Position numbers and translations under genes: made by a program. Shown piece after piece: positions 45,154-55,200 of a stretch of DNA of 64,000 bases. The number at the start of each line of letters is the position of its first letter. Within the stretch, counting starts at the first letter, position 1. The notes under the pieces are model-generated. The model saw nothing but the letters and a program-made list of their open reading frames with translations. It searched no databases and was not told where the DNA came from. This stretch comes from Oceanimonas doudoroffii (GTDB taxonomy: Bacteria; Pseudomonadota; Gammaproteobacteria; Enterobacterales; Aeromonadaceae), in assembly GCF_002242685.1 (NCBI RefSeq), contig NZ_NBIM01000001.1, positions 1,054,001 to 1,118,000 of the forward strand, written 5' to 3'.

Positions 45154-45732
45154 TTACCGGCTACCCTTGTATACCAGCAGCTCCCCCTTGCCCACGGGGA
45201 CCAGGGACAGACTCAGGTTATTCTGCATGGTTATCCAGTCGGTAAACGCTCGCAGCTCATCACGATGGGAAACGGCGTTGTCGCAAACCAACAGTCCGCC
45301 GTTCTTCAGCAAACCAAAGAGTGATTCGGCCAGCGCCAGATAGGTTTTTCTGTCCGCATCCAGAAAAATGAAGTCAAGGTTGGCGGGAACCCCGGGTAAT
45401 ACATCACCCACGTCCCCCTGGATCTGCACGATCCTGTCACTCAGGTTAACGCGTTCGAAGTTCACGGCGGCTTCAGCGACTTTCTCGGGATTGGATTCAA
45501 TCGTATAAACCTTGCCGTGTTCCGGCAGGGCCGAAGCCAGCCACATGGTGGAATAGCCATTGGATGTGCCGATTTCCAGCACTCGGCTCGCTCCCGTCGC
45601 CTTGACAAGCACAGACAGGAACTCCCCCGTGTCTCGCGTGATATTCAGGTATTTTCTGGCTTTATCGGATTGCCGCAAGTCATTGGCTGCCCCATGCCGT
45701 TCCAGCTCTTCCATCACCGTTTTAAAGGTCAT
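45154..45732 (-). CDS. SAM-dependent O-methyltransferase
   Basis: A 192-residue class I methyltransferase of the caffeoyl-CoA/catechol O-methyltransferase type. The SAM site VLEIGTSNGYSTMWLA, IESNP, and FIFLDADR for the metal-binding acidic residues are present, followed by GGLLVCDN. Three ATG codons stand in a row; the third (45732) is best spaced from AAGGA. The methyl acceptor is unknown. Confidence 0.82.
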   Translation of the reverse strand: MTFKTVMEELERHGAANDLRQSDKARKYLNITRDTGEFLSVLVKATGASRVLEIGTSNGYSTMWLASALPEHGKVYTIESNPEKVAEAAVNFERVNLSDRIVQIQGDVGDVLPGVPANLDFIFLDADRKTYLALAESLFGLLKNGGLLVCDNAVSHRDELRAFTDWITMQNNLSLSLVPVGKGELLVYKGSR

Positions 45733-45859
45733 CATCATTTCCTTATCACACCGTACACGCCATTAGTTATACATGCTTCGAGGGCACGGGGTATACCGGA
45801 CCACCACTTGCCGGCGAGCCCCATGCTGAAAGAAGCGGGCGGCGAATTTGAAAAGCAGG

Positions 45860-47173
45860 TTACAAACTCTGCCTGAACTGGCCGATGGCATCCACCACCT
45901 GCCGGGCCCCCTGCTGAATCTCCTGCATTACATTGCCGGCGTCATTGGACAGGGTCAGGGCGCGCTGGGCCCGGGACATGCTTTGTTCTATCAGTGAGAC
46001 GGCGTTTTCGGTAAGTTTACGGTTTTCCGCCACCACACGAATAATTTCTTCGGTGGCGGCACTGGTGCGGGCGGCCAGATTTCTGACTTCATCGGCCACC
46101 ACGGCAAACCCCCTGCCCTGCTCCCCGGCGCGGGCGGCCTCGATGGCCGCGTTCAACGCCAGCAAATTGGTCTGATCGGCAATGCCGCGAATACTGGTTA
46201 CCAGCTCGGATACCCGCTGTGACTGGGTATCCAGTTCAAAAATGCCGTCACCGGCGTTGCGCATCTGGGTCGACAATTCGTTCATGGTCTCGATGGTAGC
46301 GTCGAGGACTTCCATGCCCCTGAGGGTGTTTTCACCGGTCGACTTTGAAATGTCGTAGGCAATGTCAGAGGTGTCGGCGGTGGCCAGCTCCCGGTTAACC
46401 TGCTCGGTGATCACGGTGGCAAACTTCACCACCTTGTAGAGTTCGCCGGCCTCGTCGTGAATGGGATTGTAGGACGCTTCCAGCCACACCACATTGCCCT
46501 GGCTGTCGATGCGCTGAAACCGGTCTGACACATACTCCCCCGCCCCCAGCCGCTGCCAGAACTGCCGGTAATTGCCGGACTCCGCCTCCACGGCGTCGCA
46601 AAACATGCGGTGATGCTTGCCGGTGATCTGGCCCAGGGAATACCCCATGGCCCGCAGAAAATTGTTATTGGCATGCAGAATAACGCCATCCAAGCTGAAC
46701 TCGATCACGGCCGAGGAGCGGTTAAGGGCGGCCAGCATGTCTTCCTGCTCCCGGGAGCGGGAAATGGTGCGGGTCAGTTCGGTGGAATAGGCGGCCAGCT
46801 CCACTTCCCCGGTGTTATTGCCGGCCCGTGGCTGAAAAATGGTTCTGTACCAGGCTTCACGGCCGGCCCTGGTAACCAGTTGCAGGGCTCCATGCCAGTG
46901 CCGTCCACGGCGAATGGCGTCCAGCATCTGCCGGCAGTGGGGCTTGTCGATGGCGCTGGGCACAATCATCTCTGCCAGCGGACGCTGCAACAGTTCACCC
47001 TGGGAATAGCCCAGGGATTCATAGAGCCGCTCATTGCCATCAATCAGCCTGCCCTGCTGGTCGAGCGAGAAATAGATCATTTCCTCCCTCAGATCCTGTT
47101 GCATGCTGTGGAACAGGCCGAGTTCGGCTTCCAGCTCGTCAATGCGTTGTTGCAGCTTTTTGCTTTTAAACAT
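45860..47173 (-). CDS. Soluble chemoreceptor with two PAS domains
   Basis: A 437-residue methyl-accepting-type protein with no membrane helix. A coiled start (about 1-30) is followed by PAS 1 (about 30-140), PAS 2 (about 148-262) and a short signalling hairpin whose tip reads [30 protein letters not shown] 2 resembles the heme or flavin PAS of Aer-like sensors. A PAS-PAS-MCP layout suggests cytoplasmic redox or oxygen sensing. The CheR-docking pentapeptide is absent. No che genes are nearby. Confidence 0.88.
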   Translation of the reverse strand: MFKSKKLQQRIDELEAELGLFHSMQQDLREEMIYFSLDQQGRLIDGNERLYESLGYSQGELLQRPLAEMIVPSAIDKPHCRQMLDAIRRGRHWHGALQLVTRAGREAWYRTIFQPRAGNNTGEVELAAYSTELTRTISRSREQEDMLAALNRSSAVIEFSLDGVILHANNNFLRAMGYSLGQITGKHHRMFCDAVEAESGNYRQFWQRLGAGEYVSDRFQRIDSQGNVVWLEASYNPIHDEAGELYKVVKFATVITEQVNRELATADTSDIAYDISKSTGENTLRGMEVLDATIETMNELSTQMRNAGDGIFELDTQSQRVSELVTSIRGIADQTNLLALNAAIEAARAGEQGRGFAVVADEVRNLAARTSAATEEIIRVVAENRKLTENAVSLIEQSMSRAQRALTLSNDAGNVMQEIQQGARQVVDAIGQFRQSL

Positions 47174-47214
47174 GCTTGTTATCCATGCAGGGTTCCCCGA
47201 TTGTGTGCATGGAA

Positions 47215-47220
47215 ATTATA
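47215..47220 (-). promoter_or_regulatory. Candidate -10 of the chemoreceptor gene
   Basis: On the minus strand TATAAT, within GGCGATATAAT. The overlapping GGCGATAT also resembles the flagellar sigma-28 -10 (GCCGATAA), but no matching -35 (TAAAGTTT-like) is seen, so the sigma factor is undecided. Confidence 0.4.
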
Positions 47221-47309
47221 TCGCCAATAAGACTCGAATGAACATAAATGTGAGTAAACAACCTGCCCCTGAGCACAAAAACCGCCGCGCGGCATGTTTG
47301 CACAACATG

Positions 47310-47353
47310 GTTGACACCATCAACTAACAACCCATATAGTTGACACCGTCAAC
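47310..47353 (+). promoter_or_regulatory. MarR-gene promoter with two palindromic operators
   Basis: The promoter is TTGACA (47311-47316), 18 bp, TATAGT (47335-47340). Two near-identical 15-bp palindromes cover it: GTTGACACCATCAAC (47310-47324) over the -35 and GTTGACACCGTCAAC (47339-47353) just after the -10. Their starts are 29 bp apart. A dimeric regulator bound at both would fully block transcription, so autorepression by the MarR protein is likely. Confidence 0.8.
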
Positions 47354-47371
47354 AATGTTATGGATTGTTTT

Positions 47372-47824
47372 ATGACTCATCCCGCCTTCAATGACTCGCT
47401 GCATCGCCTGATGCATGCCTACAAACGGCAACTGCGCGCCGGCATTCGGCAACATCACATTTCGCTGCCCATTACCCATATTCGTGTTCTGAAAGCCATC
47501 TGCCGCATTCCCGACGTTACCGCGCGGGACATCGCCCAGCGCATGGATCAGGACAAGGCACAAATTACGCGGGCCCTGAACGAGCTGACCCGGTCGGGGT
47601 TCATAGCGCGCACCCCCAACCCGCACGACAAGCGCAGCCAGCTTCTCGCGCCTACCGCCGAAGGCCAGGCGCTGCTGTCAAAGATCGAGCGGCTTGAACA
47701 GCAGGCCGTGACCCAAATGACCCACAACCTCGACAGCCAGGAGCTCGCCTCTTTCGTGCGCATCGCCAACATCATGATCGACAACGTCGCCCACTCCCGT
47801 CCCGACTCCAAAGGAGAACAGTAA
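47372..47824 (+). CDS. MarR-family transcriptional regulator
   Basis: A 150-residue winged-helix regulator. The helix-turn-helix is in VTARDIAQRMDQDKAQITRA and the wing in PNPHDKRSQLLAPTAEG. ATG 47372 has a GGAT five to six bases upstream, while ATG 47360 has none; which is used is not certain. Its stop is immediately followed by the start of the siderophore-interacting protein gene. It probably represses the pair through the operators at 47310-47353. The signal may be iron- or redox-related, by inference from the partner. Confidence 0.88.
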   Translation: MTHPAFNDSLHRLMHAYKRQLRAGIRQHHISLPITHIRVLKAICRIPDVTARDIAQRMDQDKAQITRALNELTRSGFIARTPNPHDKRSQLLAPTAEGQALLSKIERLEQQAVTQMTHNLDSQELASFVRIANIMIDNVAHSRPDSKGEQ

Positions 47825-48577
47825 ATGCTCAAATCCGACCTGAAAGAACTGGTGGTGCTTGCTTCCACCCACGTCAGCGACAACATGCTGCGTATCACCC
47901 TGGGGGGAGACGACATCGCGCGGTTACCCGCGGATCAGGAAAGCGCCTATATCAAGCTGGTGTTTCCTCAGGAGAAAGGCGAGCGCCCGCTGCTGCGCAC
48001 CTACACCATTCGGCACCAGCGCGAGGCGGAGATCGACGTTGATTTCGCCCTGCATTCGCCCATGGGACCCGCCACCCGCTGGGCAGTGAACGCCCGACCC
48101 GGCGACCGTATTCTGGTGGGCGGGCCCGGTGACAAAAAAATGATTTACCAGCCCGCCGACTGGTTTTTGCTGGCCGGAGACATGGCCGCCCTGCCGGCGC
48201 TCAGCGTTAACCTGGCGAGGCTGCCAGAGCGGGCTCGAGGATATGCGGTGATTGAGGTGGTCAGCGAGGCGGATATTCAGGATTTGTCCCACCCGGAGCA
48301 CCTCAGGCTGCACTGGGTGATTAACCCTCATCCGACTCCGGAGCGCTCTGCCCTGCTCGACAAAATTCAGTCCCTGCCGCGACTGGACGGCGATCCCGCG
48401 GTGTGGGCCGCCTGCGAGTTCAACGCCATGCGCGCCTTGCGCCGCTACCTCAAGCAGGAATATGACCTGGCCAAAAGCCACCTGTATATCTCCAGTTACT
48501 GGAAGCTTGATCAGTCCGAGGATGAGCACAAGGTTGTTAAACGCCAGGACAGCGAGCAGGAAGCCGCCGCCCGCTAG
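47825..48577 (+). CDS. Siderophore-interacting protein (FAD-dependent ferric-siderophore reductase)
   Basis: A 250-residue flavoprotein of the SIP/ViuB/YqjH family. RTYTIR binds FAD, and LAGDMAALPALS plus FNAMRALRRYL bind NAD(P)H. It releases iron from siderophores in the cytoplasm by reducing it. AAGGAG lies eight bases before ATG 47825, which abuts the MarR stop codon, so the genes are coupled. No siderophore synthesis or receptor genes are in the window, so it may serve imported chelates. Confidence 0.9.
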   Translation: MLKSDLKELVVLASTHVSDNMLRITLGGDDIARLPADQESAYIKLVFPQEKGERPLLRTYTIRHQREAEIDVDFALHSPMGPATRWAVNARPGDRILVGGPGDKKMIYQPADWFLLAGDMAALPALSVNLARLPERARGYAVIEVVSEADIQDLSHPEHLRLHWVINPHPTPERSALLDKIQSLPRLDGDPAVWAACEFNAMRALRRYLKQEYDLAKSHLYISSYWKLDQSEDEHKVVKRQDSEQEAAAR

Positions 48578-48660
48578 CCGGTGCCGCAGCACATGCCCCT
48601 TGCCCACGGCCGGTGAACTCTGTACGATACGCGGCCTTTTTGACCCTGGGGGGCCTGAGC

Positions 48661-50019
48661 ATGATCGGATTTGACTACGGCACATCTAACTGCGCCGTTG
48701 GCGTGATGGAAGGAAACCGCCCGGCCATTCTGCCGCTGGGCGATCATGGCCGCTATATCGCCTCTAACCTGTATGCCCCGAGCCGGGAAGTGATTGTTAA
48801 CTGGCTGTACCGGCAGCTGCCTTCGGCGGAGCAGGCCACCTTCAAGCAACAGCGCGCCCTTGCCCTGCAAAAGGGCCAGGCCGAGATCAGGGAGCTGGCG
48901 CTGGATGGCATTCCTGCCGAATTGTCCTTCGGCCGCGATGCATTAACCCACTATCTGCAAGAGCCCGATGAGGGCTACTACATCAAATCGCCCAAATCCT
49001 TTCTGGGTGCCAGTGGCCTGCTGCCGCCGCAAATAGAGCTGTTTGAAGACATAGTGGCGGCCATGATGAGCAATGTAAAAACCCTGGCCGAGGCCGCCCT
49101 GGGCCGAAACATTACGCAGACGGTGATTGGCCGCCCGGTAAATTTTCAGGGCTTGCGGGGGGAAGAAAGCAACCGCCAGGCCCTGGCCATTCTGACCCGG
49201 GCCGCCAGGCGAGTGGGTTTTAAGGACGTGGAATTTCAGTTTGAGCCGGTGGCCGCAGGCTTTGAATATGAAGCCAGTCTCGACCAGGAAACCCGCGTGC
49301 TGGTGGTGGACATTGGCGGCGGTACCACGGACTGCTCCATGCTGCTGATGGGGCCCCGGCAGGCGGCCTCTCAGGACCGCGGCCGGGATCTGCTCAGTCA
49401 CAGTGGCGAACGGGTGGGCGGCAACGACTTTGACATTGCCTTTGCGCTGAAAGGCATGATGCCGGCCTTTGGCCTGAACAGCTCCCTTGCCAGTGGCAAG
49501 GCCATTCCGGCAAACGGCTACTGGCAGGCGGTGGCCATTAACGACATTAATCAGCAAACCGAGTTTTACAGTGCCGCCAATGGCCGTTTTCTTCGGCAAC
49601 TGGTGCGCGATGCGGCCCAGCCCGAGCTGGTAAAACGCCTGCTCACGGTGCAGCAACACAAGCTCAGTTACCGAGTGGTGAACGCCGCCGAACAGAGCAA
49701 GATTGCGCTGACGGAGCACACGCACCAGCAGGTAGACCTTTCAGATATTGATGACGGCCTCAGTATTCGGCTGGACCGAGAAGGCTTTGGCCTGGCCTGC
49801 CAGCGGGAGCTGAACAGCATTGCCAGCCTGATGAAGGATGCCATAGACCAGGCTGGCACCCAGCCGGAGGTGGTGTTTGTGACCGGCGGTACCGCCCGCT
49901 CACCGGTGCTTAACCAGTTTCTGCAACAGCAGTTTCAGCACACCCCCATTGTGATTGGGGATCACTTCGGCAGCGTGACCGCCGGCCTGACCCGCTGGGC
50001 CAGGCACGTATTCTCGTAA
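48661..50019 (+). CDS. yegD: Hsp70-family chaperone-like protein YegD
   Basis: A 452-residue DnaK-like ATPase without the substrate-binding lid. MIGFDYGTSNCAVG is the first phosphate loop, VVDIGGGTTDCSML the second, and VFVTGGTARSPVL the adenosine motif. Length matches E. coli YegD (450). ATG 48661 follows a purine-rich stretch; the frame extends 16 codons upstream without support. The gene stands alone between SIP and DUF302 genes. Its cellular role is not well defined. Confidence 0.92.
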   Translation: MIGFDYGTSNCAVGVMEGNRPAILPLGDHGRYIASNLYAPSREVIVNWLYRQLPSAEQATFKQQRALALQKGQAEIRELALDGIPAELSFGRDALTHYLQEPDEGYYIKSPKSFLGASGLLPPQIELFEDIVAAMMSNVKTLAEAALGRNITQTVIGRPVNFQGLRGEESNRQALAILTRAARRVGFKDVEFQFEPVAAGFEYEASLDQETRVLVVDIGGGTTDCSMLLMGPRQAASQDRGRDLLSHSGERVGGNDFDIAFALKGMMPAFGLNSSLASGKAIPANGYWQAVAINDINQQTEFYSAANGRFLRQLVRDAAQPELVKRLLTVQQHKLSYRVVNAAEQSKIALTEHTHQQVDLSDIDDGLSIRLDREGFGLACQRELNSIASLMKDAIDQAGTQPEVVFVTGGTARSPVLNQFLQQQFQHTPIVIGDHFGSVTAGLTRWARHVFS

Positions 50020-50091
50020 CGACGCATAGTCGCCCGGGGCACCCAACCAAGATGGCCCCGGGCAATGCCCCTCCATAACGGCACGGTCGGG

Positions 50092-50544
50092 TTATTGGCT
50101 TGTGGCCGCCTGACTCAGCGTACCCAGCACACCCGATATTTTATCAATCACCTCGTCACAATCCTGTATGTTGTGACGCTGCTTTAAATACGCCGGGTCA
50201 TTGTATGCCAGCCACACCTTGCCCTCGGCGTCCTCCCAGATCAGCGCCTTCTGGGGCAGCTCTATGGCCACTTCCTGAGCGCACTGCATAAGGGGCGTAC
50301 CGACCACCGGATTGCCAAACAAGATCACCTCGGTCGGCCGTAAATCAAGATTAACCCTTGTGGCATTTTCGGCATGATTGACACGTGTAAACAGGGTCAG
50401 GCCCTTTTCTTCGACGATCTGGACAAAACGCGTGGCGGTTTCCTCGGCCGAGAACTGACTCGGAATGGCAACCATTCCATCAGAGGCCATGGCAGAACAT
50501 GAGAGCAGGGCCCCAAAGGCACAGGCGGTGATGGTTTTTTTCAT
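50092..50544 (-). CDS. Secreted DUF302 protein
   Basis: A 150-residue protein with a signal peptide ending at about SCSAMAS. The mature part contains FTRVNHAENA and RPTEVILFGNPVVGTPLM, which are DUF302 signatures, and ends with a short helical tail. GAGGAG precedes the ATG. DUF302 proteins are often linked to redox or reactive species stress, but no activity is proven. Confidence 0.85.
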   Translation of the reverse strand: MKKTITACAFGALLSCSAMASDGMVAIPSQFSAEETATRFVQIVEEKGLTLFTRVNHAENATRVNLDLRPTEVILFGNPVVGTPLMQCAQEVAIELPQKALIWEDAEGKVWLAYNDPAYLKQRHNIQDCDEVIDKISGVLGTLSQAATSQ

Positions 50545-50717
50545 GCTGGCTCCTCAGCTAATGATCCATGCTTATCAAGGGGCTTCAGTGTTGCACTATC
50601 GGCCACATCCTACAAACTTTGCACTTGAGGAGCGTCCGCCGTTTCAGGCGCTTCGGCTCATCCTGCCCCTGCAGTTTGCCTTCTGCGCTCCCACTAAACA
50701 CTCTTGGTTAAAAAGTA

Positions 50718-51314
50718 TTAAAGATATGTACCGACGACGGACATGCAATGTTTAACCGTACTTTCTTTTTCACCGACTGGCGCAACATAATGAATGGCCG
50801 ATTCAGCCTGTGCCCTACCTGACAGCTTGCTAATTACCCACGCAGCCAAGTACGTTGATGACAAACAACCACCTGCCGTCGCAATATTGCCTTCGGCATA
50901 AAAGGGTTGATCTAAAACCGTAATTCCTGACTCAACGACCCAGGGTCTAGTAGTTAAATCTGTACACGCTGGCACCTGATGTAGCAAACCTAGTACAGAC
51001 ATCAGCAATGTCCCTGAACATTGACCACCAATTAACTGAGTTAGAGGATTAAGTTTTAGTCTTGATAATATGTCACTGTCTTGTGCAATATCACGGGTTA
51101 GAACGCCACTACCAAATAATACGACGTCAGCATCATTGGCAAACTCAAGAGGTTGTTGAGACTGAATGGTAACACCATTCATGGATGTGACAGAATCTGA
51201 AGGACTCGTTATCTTTACATTCCAACCAGCGTCTCTCATTCGGTTCAAAATGCCCGATGCCACAAATGAATCCAGCTCATTAAATCCATCGAAAGTTAGT
51301 ACTGCAATGTCCAT
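50718..51314 (-). CDS. DJ-1/PfpI-family protein
   Basis: A 198-residue glutamine-amidotransferase-like protein. IAVLTFDGFNELD is the usual first strand, GGQCSGTLLM is the nucleophile elbow with its reactive Cys, and TAGGCLSSTYLAAW is the following helix. AAGGAG precedes ATG 51314. The gene is visibly richer in A and T and uses different codons (many TTA, AAT, AGA-like choices) from its neighbours, and an IS3-family relic lies upstream, so horizontal acquisition is likely. Members act as chaperones, deglycases or isonitrile hydratases; which applies is unknown. Confidence 0.85.
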   Translation of the reverse strand: MDIAVLTFDGFNELDSFVASGILNRMRDAGWNVKITSPSDSVTSMNGVTIQSQQPLEFANDADVVLFGSGVLTRDIAQDSDILSRLKLNPLTQLIGGQCSGTLLMSVLGLLHQVPACTDLTTRPWVVESGITVLDQPFYAEGNIATAGGCLSSTYLAAWVISKLSGRAQAESAIHYVAPVGEKESTVKHCMSVVGTYL

Positions 51315-51352
51315 ATTTTCTCCTTTTCCCTAAAGCAGCGGCGGCTTTAGCT

Positions 51353-51540
51353 GTGATCTTCCCCCGATAAATCGGACACGCGCCCCCCACTAGGCCACCA
51401 AGGCTTCATATTCGACTGAACTCATATCACTTAGACTTGAGCAGTTGAAATCGATTATTAAAATGCTGGAGGTATTCGGCCAGTTTATTCCGCAGATGCA
51501 TCTCACCATAAAGCGGTTTTCTCTGCTTAACTCAGCCTTC
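51353..51540 (-). mobile_element. IS3-family relic: end of orfB and terminal repeat
   Basis: On the minus strand, one frame reads EYLQHFNNRFQ and the next frame continues as CSSLSDMSSVEYEALVA before a TAG at 51390-51392. Together these match the C-terminus of IS3-type OrfB transposases (HSSLGYxSPVEYE), with a frameshift between. The segment after the stop, TGTCCGATTTATCGGGG followed by GAAGATCA (51377 down to 51353), begins with TG, ends in CA and looks like an IS terminal repeat. The rest of the element is missing. It marks a past insertion beside the AT-rich DJ-1 gene. Confidence 0.6.
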
Positions 51541-51767
51541 AGGGTATGGCAAAACGATGCCAGCTCGCGTTGTCAGTACACATACCAGGCCGATTTGTCC
51601 TGGCCCTGATCCCGTGTCGTTTCAGGCCGCCCTTCCCTGTCACAAACAGTGCACGAAAGGGTCTATTTTGGCGGGATAACGCGGCAGGCTCAATGGCGAA
51701 AGTAAAAATATGCCATGTAAAGTGCGTGAGTGCTGTTTGCGGTGCTTTTACCCTGACCCAGGGGCAT

Positions 51768-51795
51768 AAAAAAACCGCCTTGCGGCGGTTTTTTT
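51768..51795. terminator. Bidirectional terminator downstream of rplY
   Basis: AAAAAAACCGCC (51768-51779), loop TTGC, GGCGGTTTTTTT (51784-51795). It lies 19 bp after the rplY stop on the minus strand. The 227 bp on its other side (51541-51767) hold no gene I can recognise. Confidence 0.9.
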
Positions 51796-51813
51796 ATCTG
51801 AAACTTGTATCGC

Positions 51814-52101
51814 TTAGGCGCGAACGAAGTCCAGGTGAGTCAGCTTCGGCTTGTAAGGGTGACGCTGAATGTCCTGCGCCTTAACCTTAACTTCCTGGCC
51901 GTTGATCACCAGGGTCAGCACTTCGCTGTAGAAAGCGTCGTCGGCTTGAGCGATGTTTACTTTTTTGTGGTCCAGAGCAATAGCTACCGGCTCCTGGCCA
52001 GCACCGTAAACGATGGCGGGCACTTTGTCTTCATGACGCAGGCGGCGGCTCGCACCTTTCCCCAGGTCAGAACGAACTTCGGCTTCAAATACGAATGACA
52101 T
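51814..52101 (-). CDS. rplY: 50S ribosomal protein L25
   Basis: A 95-residue short-form L25 that binds 5S r[21 protein letters not shown] and [15 protein letters not shown] are typical, and [15 protein letters not shown] forms the end. It is the E. coli-length protein without the CTC extension. AAGAGAG precedes the ATG. It has its own promoter and terminator. Confidence 0.96.
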   Translation of the reverse strand: MSFVFEAEVRSDLGKGASRRLRHEDKVPAIVYGAGQEPVAIALDHKKVNIAQADDAFYSEVLTLVINGQEVKVKAQDIQRHPYKPKLTHLDFVRA

Positions 52102-52165
52102 AATGGTCTCTCTTAAGGTTAATGGCGAAAACTGCGACCGGTCTTCGCCTGTAAAAAGCGCGCGG

Positions 52166-52194
52166 ATATTAACACAGCCCCTCTATCGGGGCAA
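52166..52194 (-). promoter_or_regulatory. rplY promoter
   Basis: On the minus strand TTGCCC (52194-52189), 17 bp, TAATAT (52171-52166). The -35 region overlaps a GCCCC-GATAGA-GGGGC hairpin just after the hrpA stop codon, so the end of hrpA and the rplY promoter share DNA. Confidence 0.65.
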
Positions 52195-52208
52195 GCAGAA
52201 GGCCGGCT

Positions 52209-55200
52209 TCAGAGCGCTTCTATCTGCTGCAATACGCGCTTGTCCGACACCGGGTAGGGCGTACCCAGTGTCTGGGCAAAATAAGACACGCGCAGCTCTT
52301 CTATCATCCAGCGCACGGCTTTGACATCCGCATCCAGCGGCTTGCCTTTGGGCTGCTTCTTCAGCAGGGCCTGATAGGCGGTCTGCACGTTCTGAATTTT
52401 CAGCAGGTGTGCCCGGTCCCGGTGCGGGTCTATGCCCAGCTTGTCGAGCCGGCGGCTCAGGGCCTCCAGGTAGCGGCACACGTCTTTCAGCCGCTCGGCA
52501 CCGGTGTCGGTCACAAAGCCGCGATAAATCAGGCCGTCTAGCTGGGCCTGTATGTCCGACATGGCCATGGCCATGGCCAGATCAATCTTGCCCTTAAGCC
52601 GCTTTTTAATGGCTTGAGCCCGGCTCAGCACTTCTTCCACCTGCAGGGCAATGGCGGCTACGGTTGGGTTGAGCTCGCCGGCCACGCTGTCTTTCAGGGC
52701 CTCGAATGCTTCCGGGGTCCAGGCCGGGGCACCGTGCTCGCGCATAAGCGCATGAATGCCGGCGCGAATGCAGTCGTCCACCAGATCCAGCACCTTGCCG
52801 TAGGGGTTGAAATACAGCCCCAGCTTGGCCTTGTTGGGCAGCTTGTCCTGCAAATATTTGATGGGCGACGGCAGTTGCAACAGCAGCAGCTTGCACTGGC
52901 CGTCCCACATGGTCTGGGCCTGGCTGGTTTCGTCTTCGCACAGCTGCAGCGCCACGCTGTCCCCCTGATCCGCCAGCGCCGGATAGGCCTTCACCTCAAA
53001 GCCGGCCCGCTTGGCGGCAAAGGTTTGCGGAATGGCCCTGGCGGGAAAGCTCAGCAGGCCGTCCTGCTCAAAGCGGTCGTCGTCCACCGCCTCGGTCAGC
53101 GCGGTCTGCACCTGCCCCTGCAGGCTGAGCTTGATGCTTTCCAGATCCCGTCCGGCGGCCAGCTCCTTGCCGTCGGCGTCCACCACCGCAAAGCGCATGA
53201 TCAAGTGCGCCGGCAGTGCGCTCCAGTCCCAGTCTTCGCGGGGCACGGTCACCCCGGTCATGCGCCGCAGGTGTTTTTCCATCTGATCGAGCAGCGGGCC
53301 CTCGAATGGGGTCATGGCCGCCAGCAGCGCCTCGGCAAAGTTAGGCGCCGGCACAAAGTGCTTGCGCATGGGCTTGGGCAGGGATTTGATCAGCGCCACC
53401 AGCAGCTCCCGGCGCAGCCCCGGCACCTGCCACACAAAGGGCTCGGCGGCCACCTGGTTGAGCAGCGGCAGCGGAATGCGCACGGTCACGCCATCTTCTT
53501 CCTTGCCCGGCTCAAACTGATAGTCCAGGGGCAGGTTCAGGCCATCGTGCTGCCAGGCGTCCGGATAATCGCGCGTGGTCACGGCGCCGGCGCGCTCGTT
53601 GAGCAGCATATCTTCGGTAAAGTGCAGCAGCTCGGGGTTGGCCTTGCGCGCCCCTTTCCACCATTTGTCGAAATGACGAATGGAGACGATGTCGGCGGGC
53701 AGGCGCTCGTCGTAAAAACAGAACAGGGTGTCGTCGTCGATCACCAGATCCCGGCGGCGGGACTTGTGCTCCAGGGTCTCGGCCTGATCCAGCAGCGCCC
53801 GGTTGTGATGAAAGAACTCGTGGCGGGTATGCAGCTCCCCTTCCACCAGGGCCTGACGAATAAACAGCTCCCGACACAGCTTGGGGTCAACACTGGAGTA
53901 ATTCACCCGGCGGCGCACCACCACCGGCAGGCCAAACAGGCTTTTGCTCACATACCCCATGACCGCGCCCTGCTTTTTCGACCAGTGCGGCTCGCTGTAG
54001 CTGGACTTGAGCAAATGGTCCCCCGCCTCTTCCAGCCAACCCTGCTCAATGCGGGCGGCGGTGCGGCCATATAAACGGTGGGTTTCGGTGAGTTCGGCCA
54101 CCATCAGCCAGCGGGGCGGCTTTTTAGCAAGTTGCGAGCCCGGCACCAGCACAAAGCGGGCATTGCGCGCGCCCATTATTTCCTTTTTGTCGCCATCTCG
54201 CAGGCCGACCTGGCTGAGCATGCCGGTGAGCAGGGCCCGGTGCAGGCCATCAAACCCGGCGGGCGTGCTGTTCAGGGCAAAGCCCAGCTCACGCACCACC
54301 AGCCGCAGCTGGCTGTAAATGTCCTGCCACTCCCGCACCCGCAGGTAGTTGAGAAACTCATTCATGCACTGCTTGCGGAACTGATTGCCGCTCAGCAATT
54401 TCTGCTGCTCTTTCAGGTAGTTCCACAGATTGATATAGGCGACAAAGTCCGAGTCCTTGTCGGCAAAGCGGCGGTGCATTTCGGCGGCGGCCTGCTGTTT
54501 CTCCAGCGGCCGCTCGCGAGGGTCCTGAATGCTGAGCGCGGCGGTGATCACCATGACTTCGGTCACGCAGCCGTAATCCCGGGCCGCCAGCACCATGCGC
54601 CCCAGGCGCGGGTCCACCGGCAGCCGGGACAGGTCCCGCCCCAGGGGCGTGAGCGAGAGCTCGTTTTTCTCGCTCTCGACCGCGCCCAGCTCTTCCAGCA
54701 GGCGAATGCCGTCGGAGATGTTCTTGTTTTCCGGTGCTTCCACAAAGGGAAAGGCGGAGATGTCGCCCAGGCCCAGGGAGAGCATCTGCAATATCACCGA
54801 GGCCAGGTTGGTGCGCAGAATTTCCGGGTCGGTAAATTCCGGCCGGCTTAAAAAGTCTTCTTCGCTGTACAGGCGAATACAGATGCCCGCTTCCACCCGA
54901 CCACAGCGGCCCATGCGCTGGTTGGCGCTGGCCTGGGATACCGGCTCAATGGGCAGGCGCTGCACCTTGGTGCGGTAGGAATAGCGGCTGATGCGGGCCG
55001 TACCCGGATCAATCACATAACGAATGCCGGGCACGGTGAGCGAGGTTTCCGCCACGTTGGTGGCCAGCACAATGCGCCGGCCGGAGTGGGATTCAAAAAT
55101 GCGGTTCTGCTCGGCGTTGGACAGCCGCGAGAACAGCGGCACTATCTCGGTGTGGCGCAGCTCCAGCTTGCGCAGGGCGTCGGCGGTGTCGCGAATTTCC

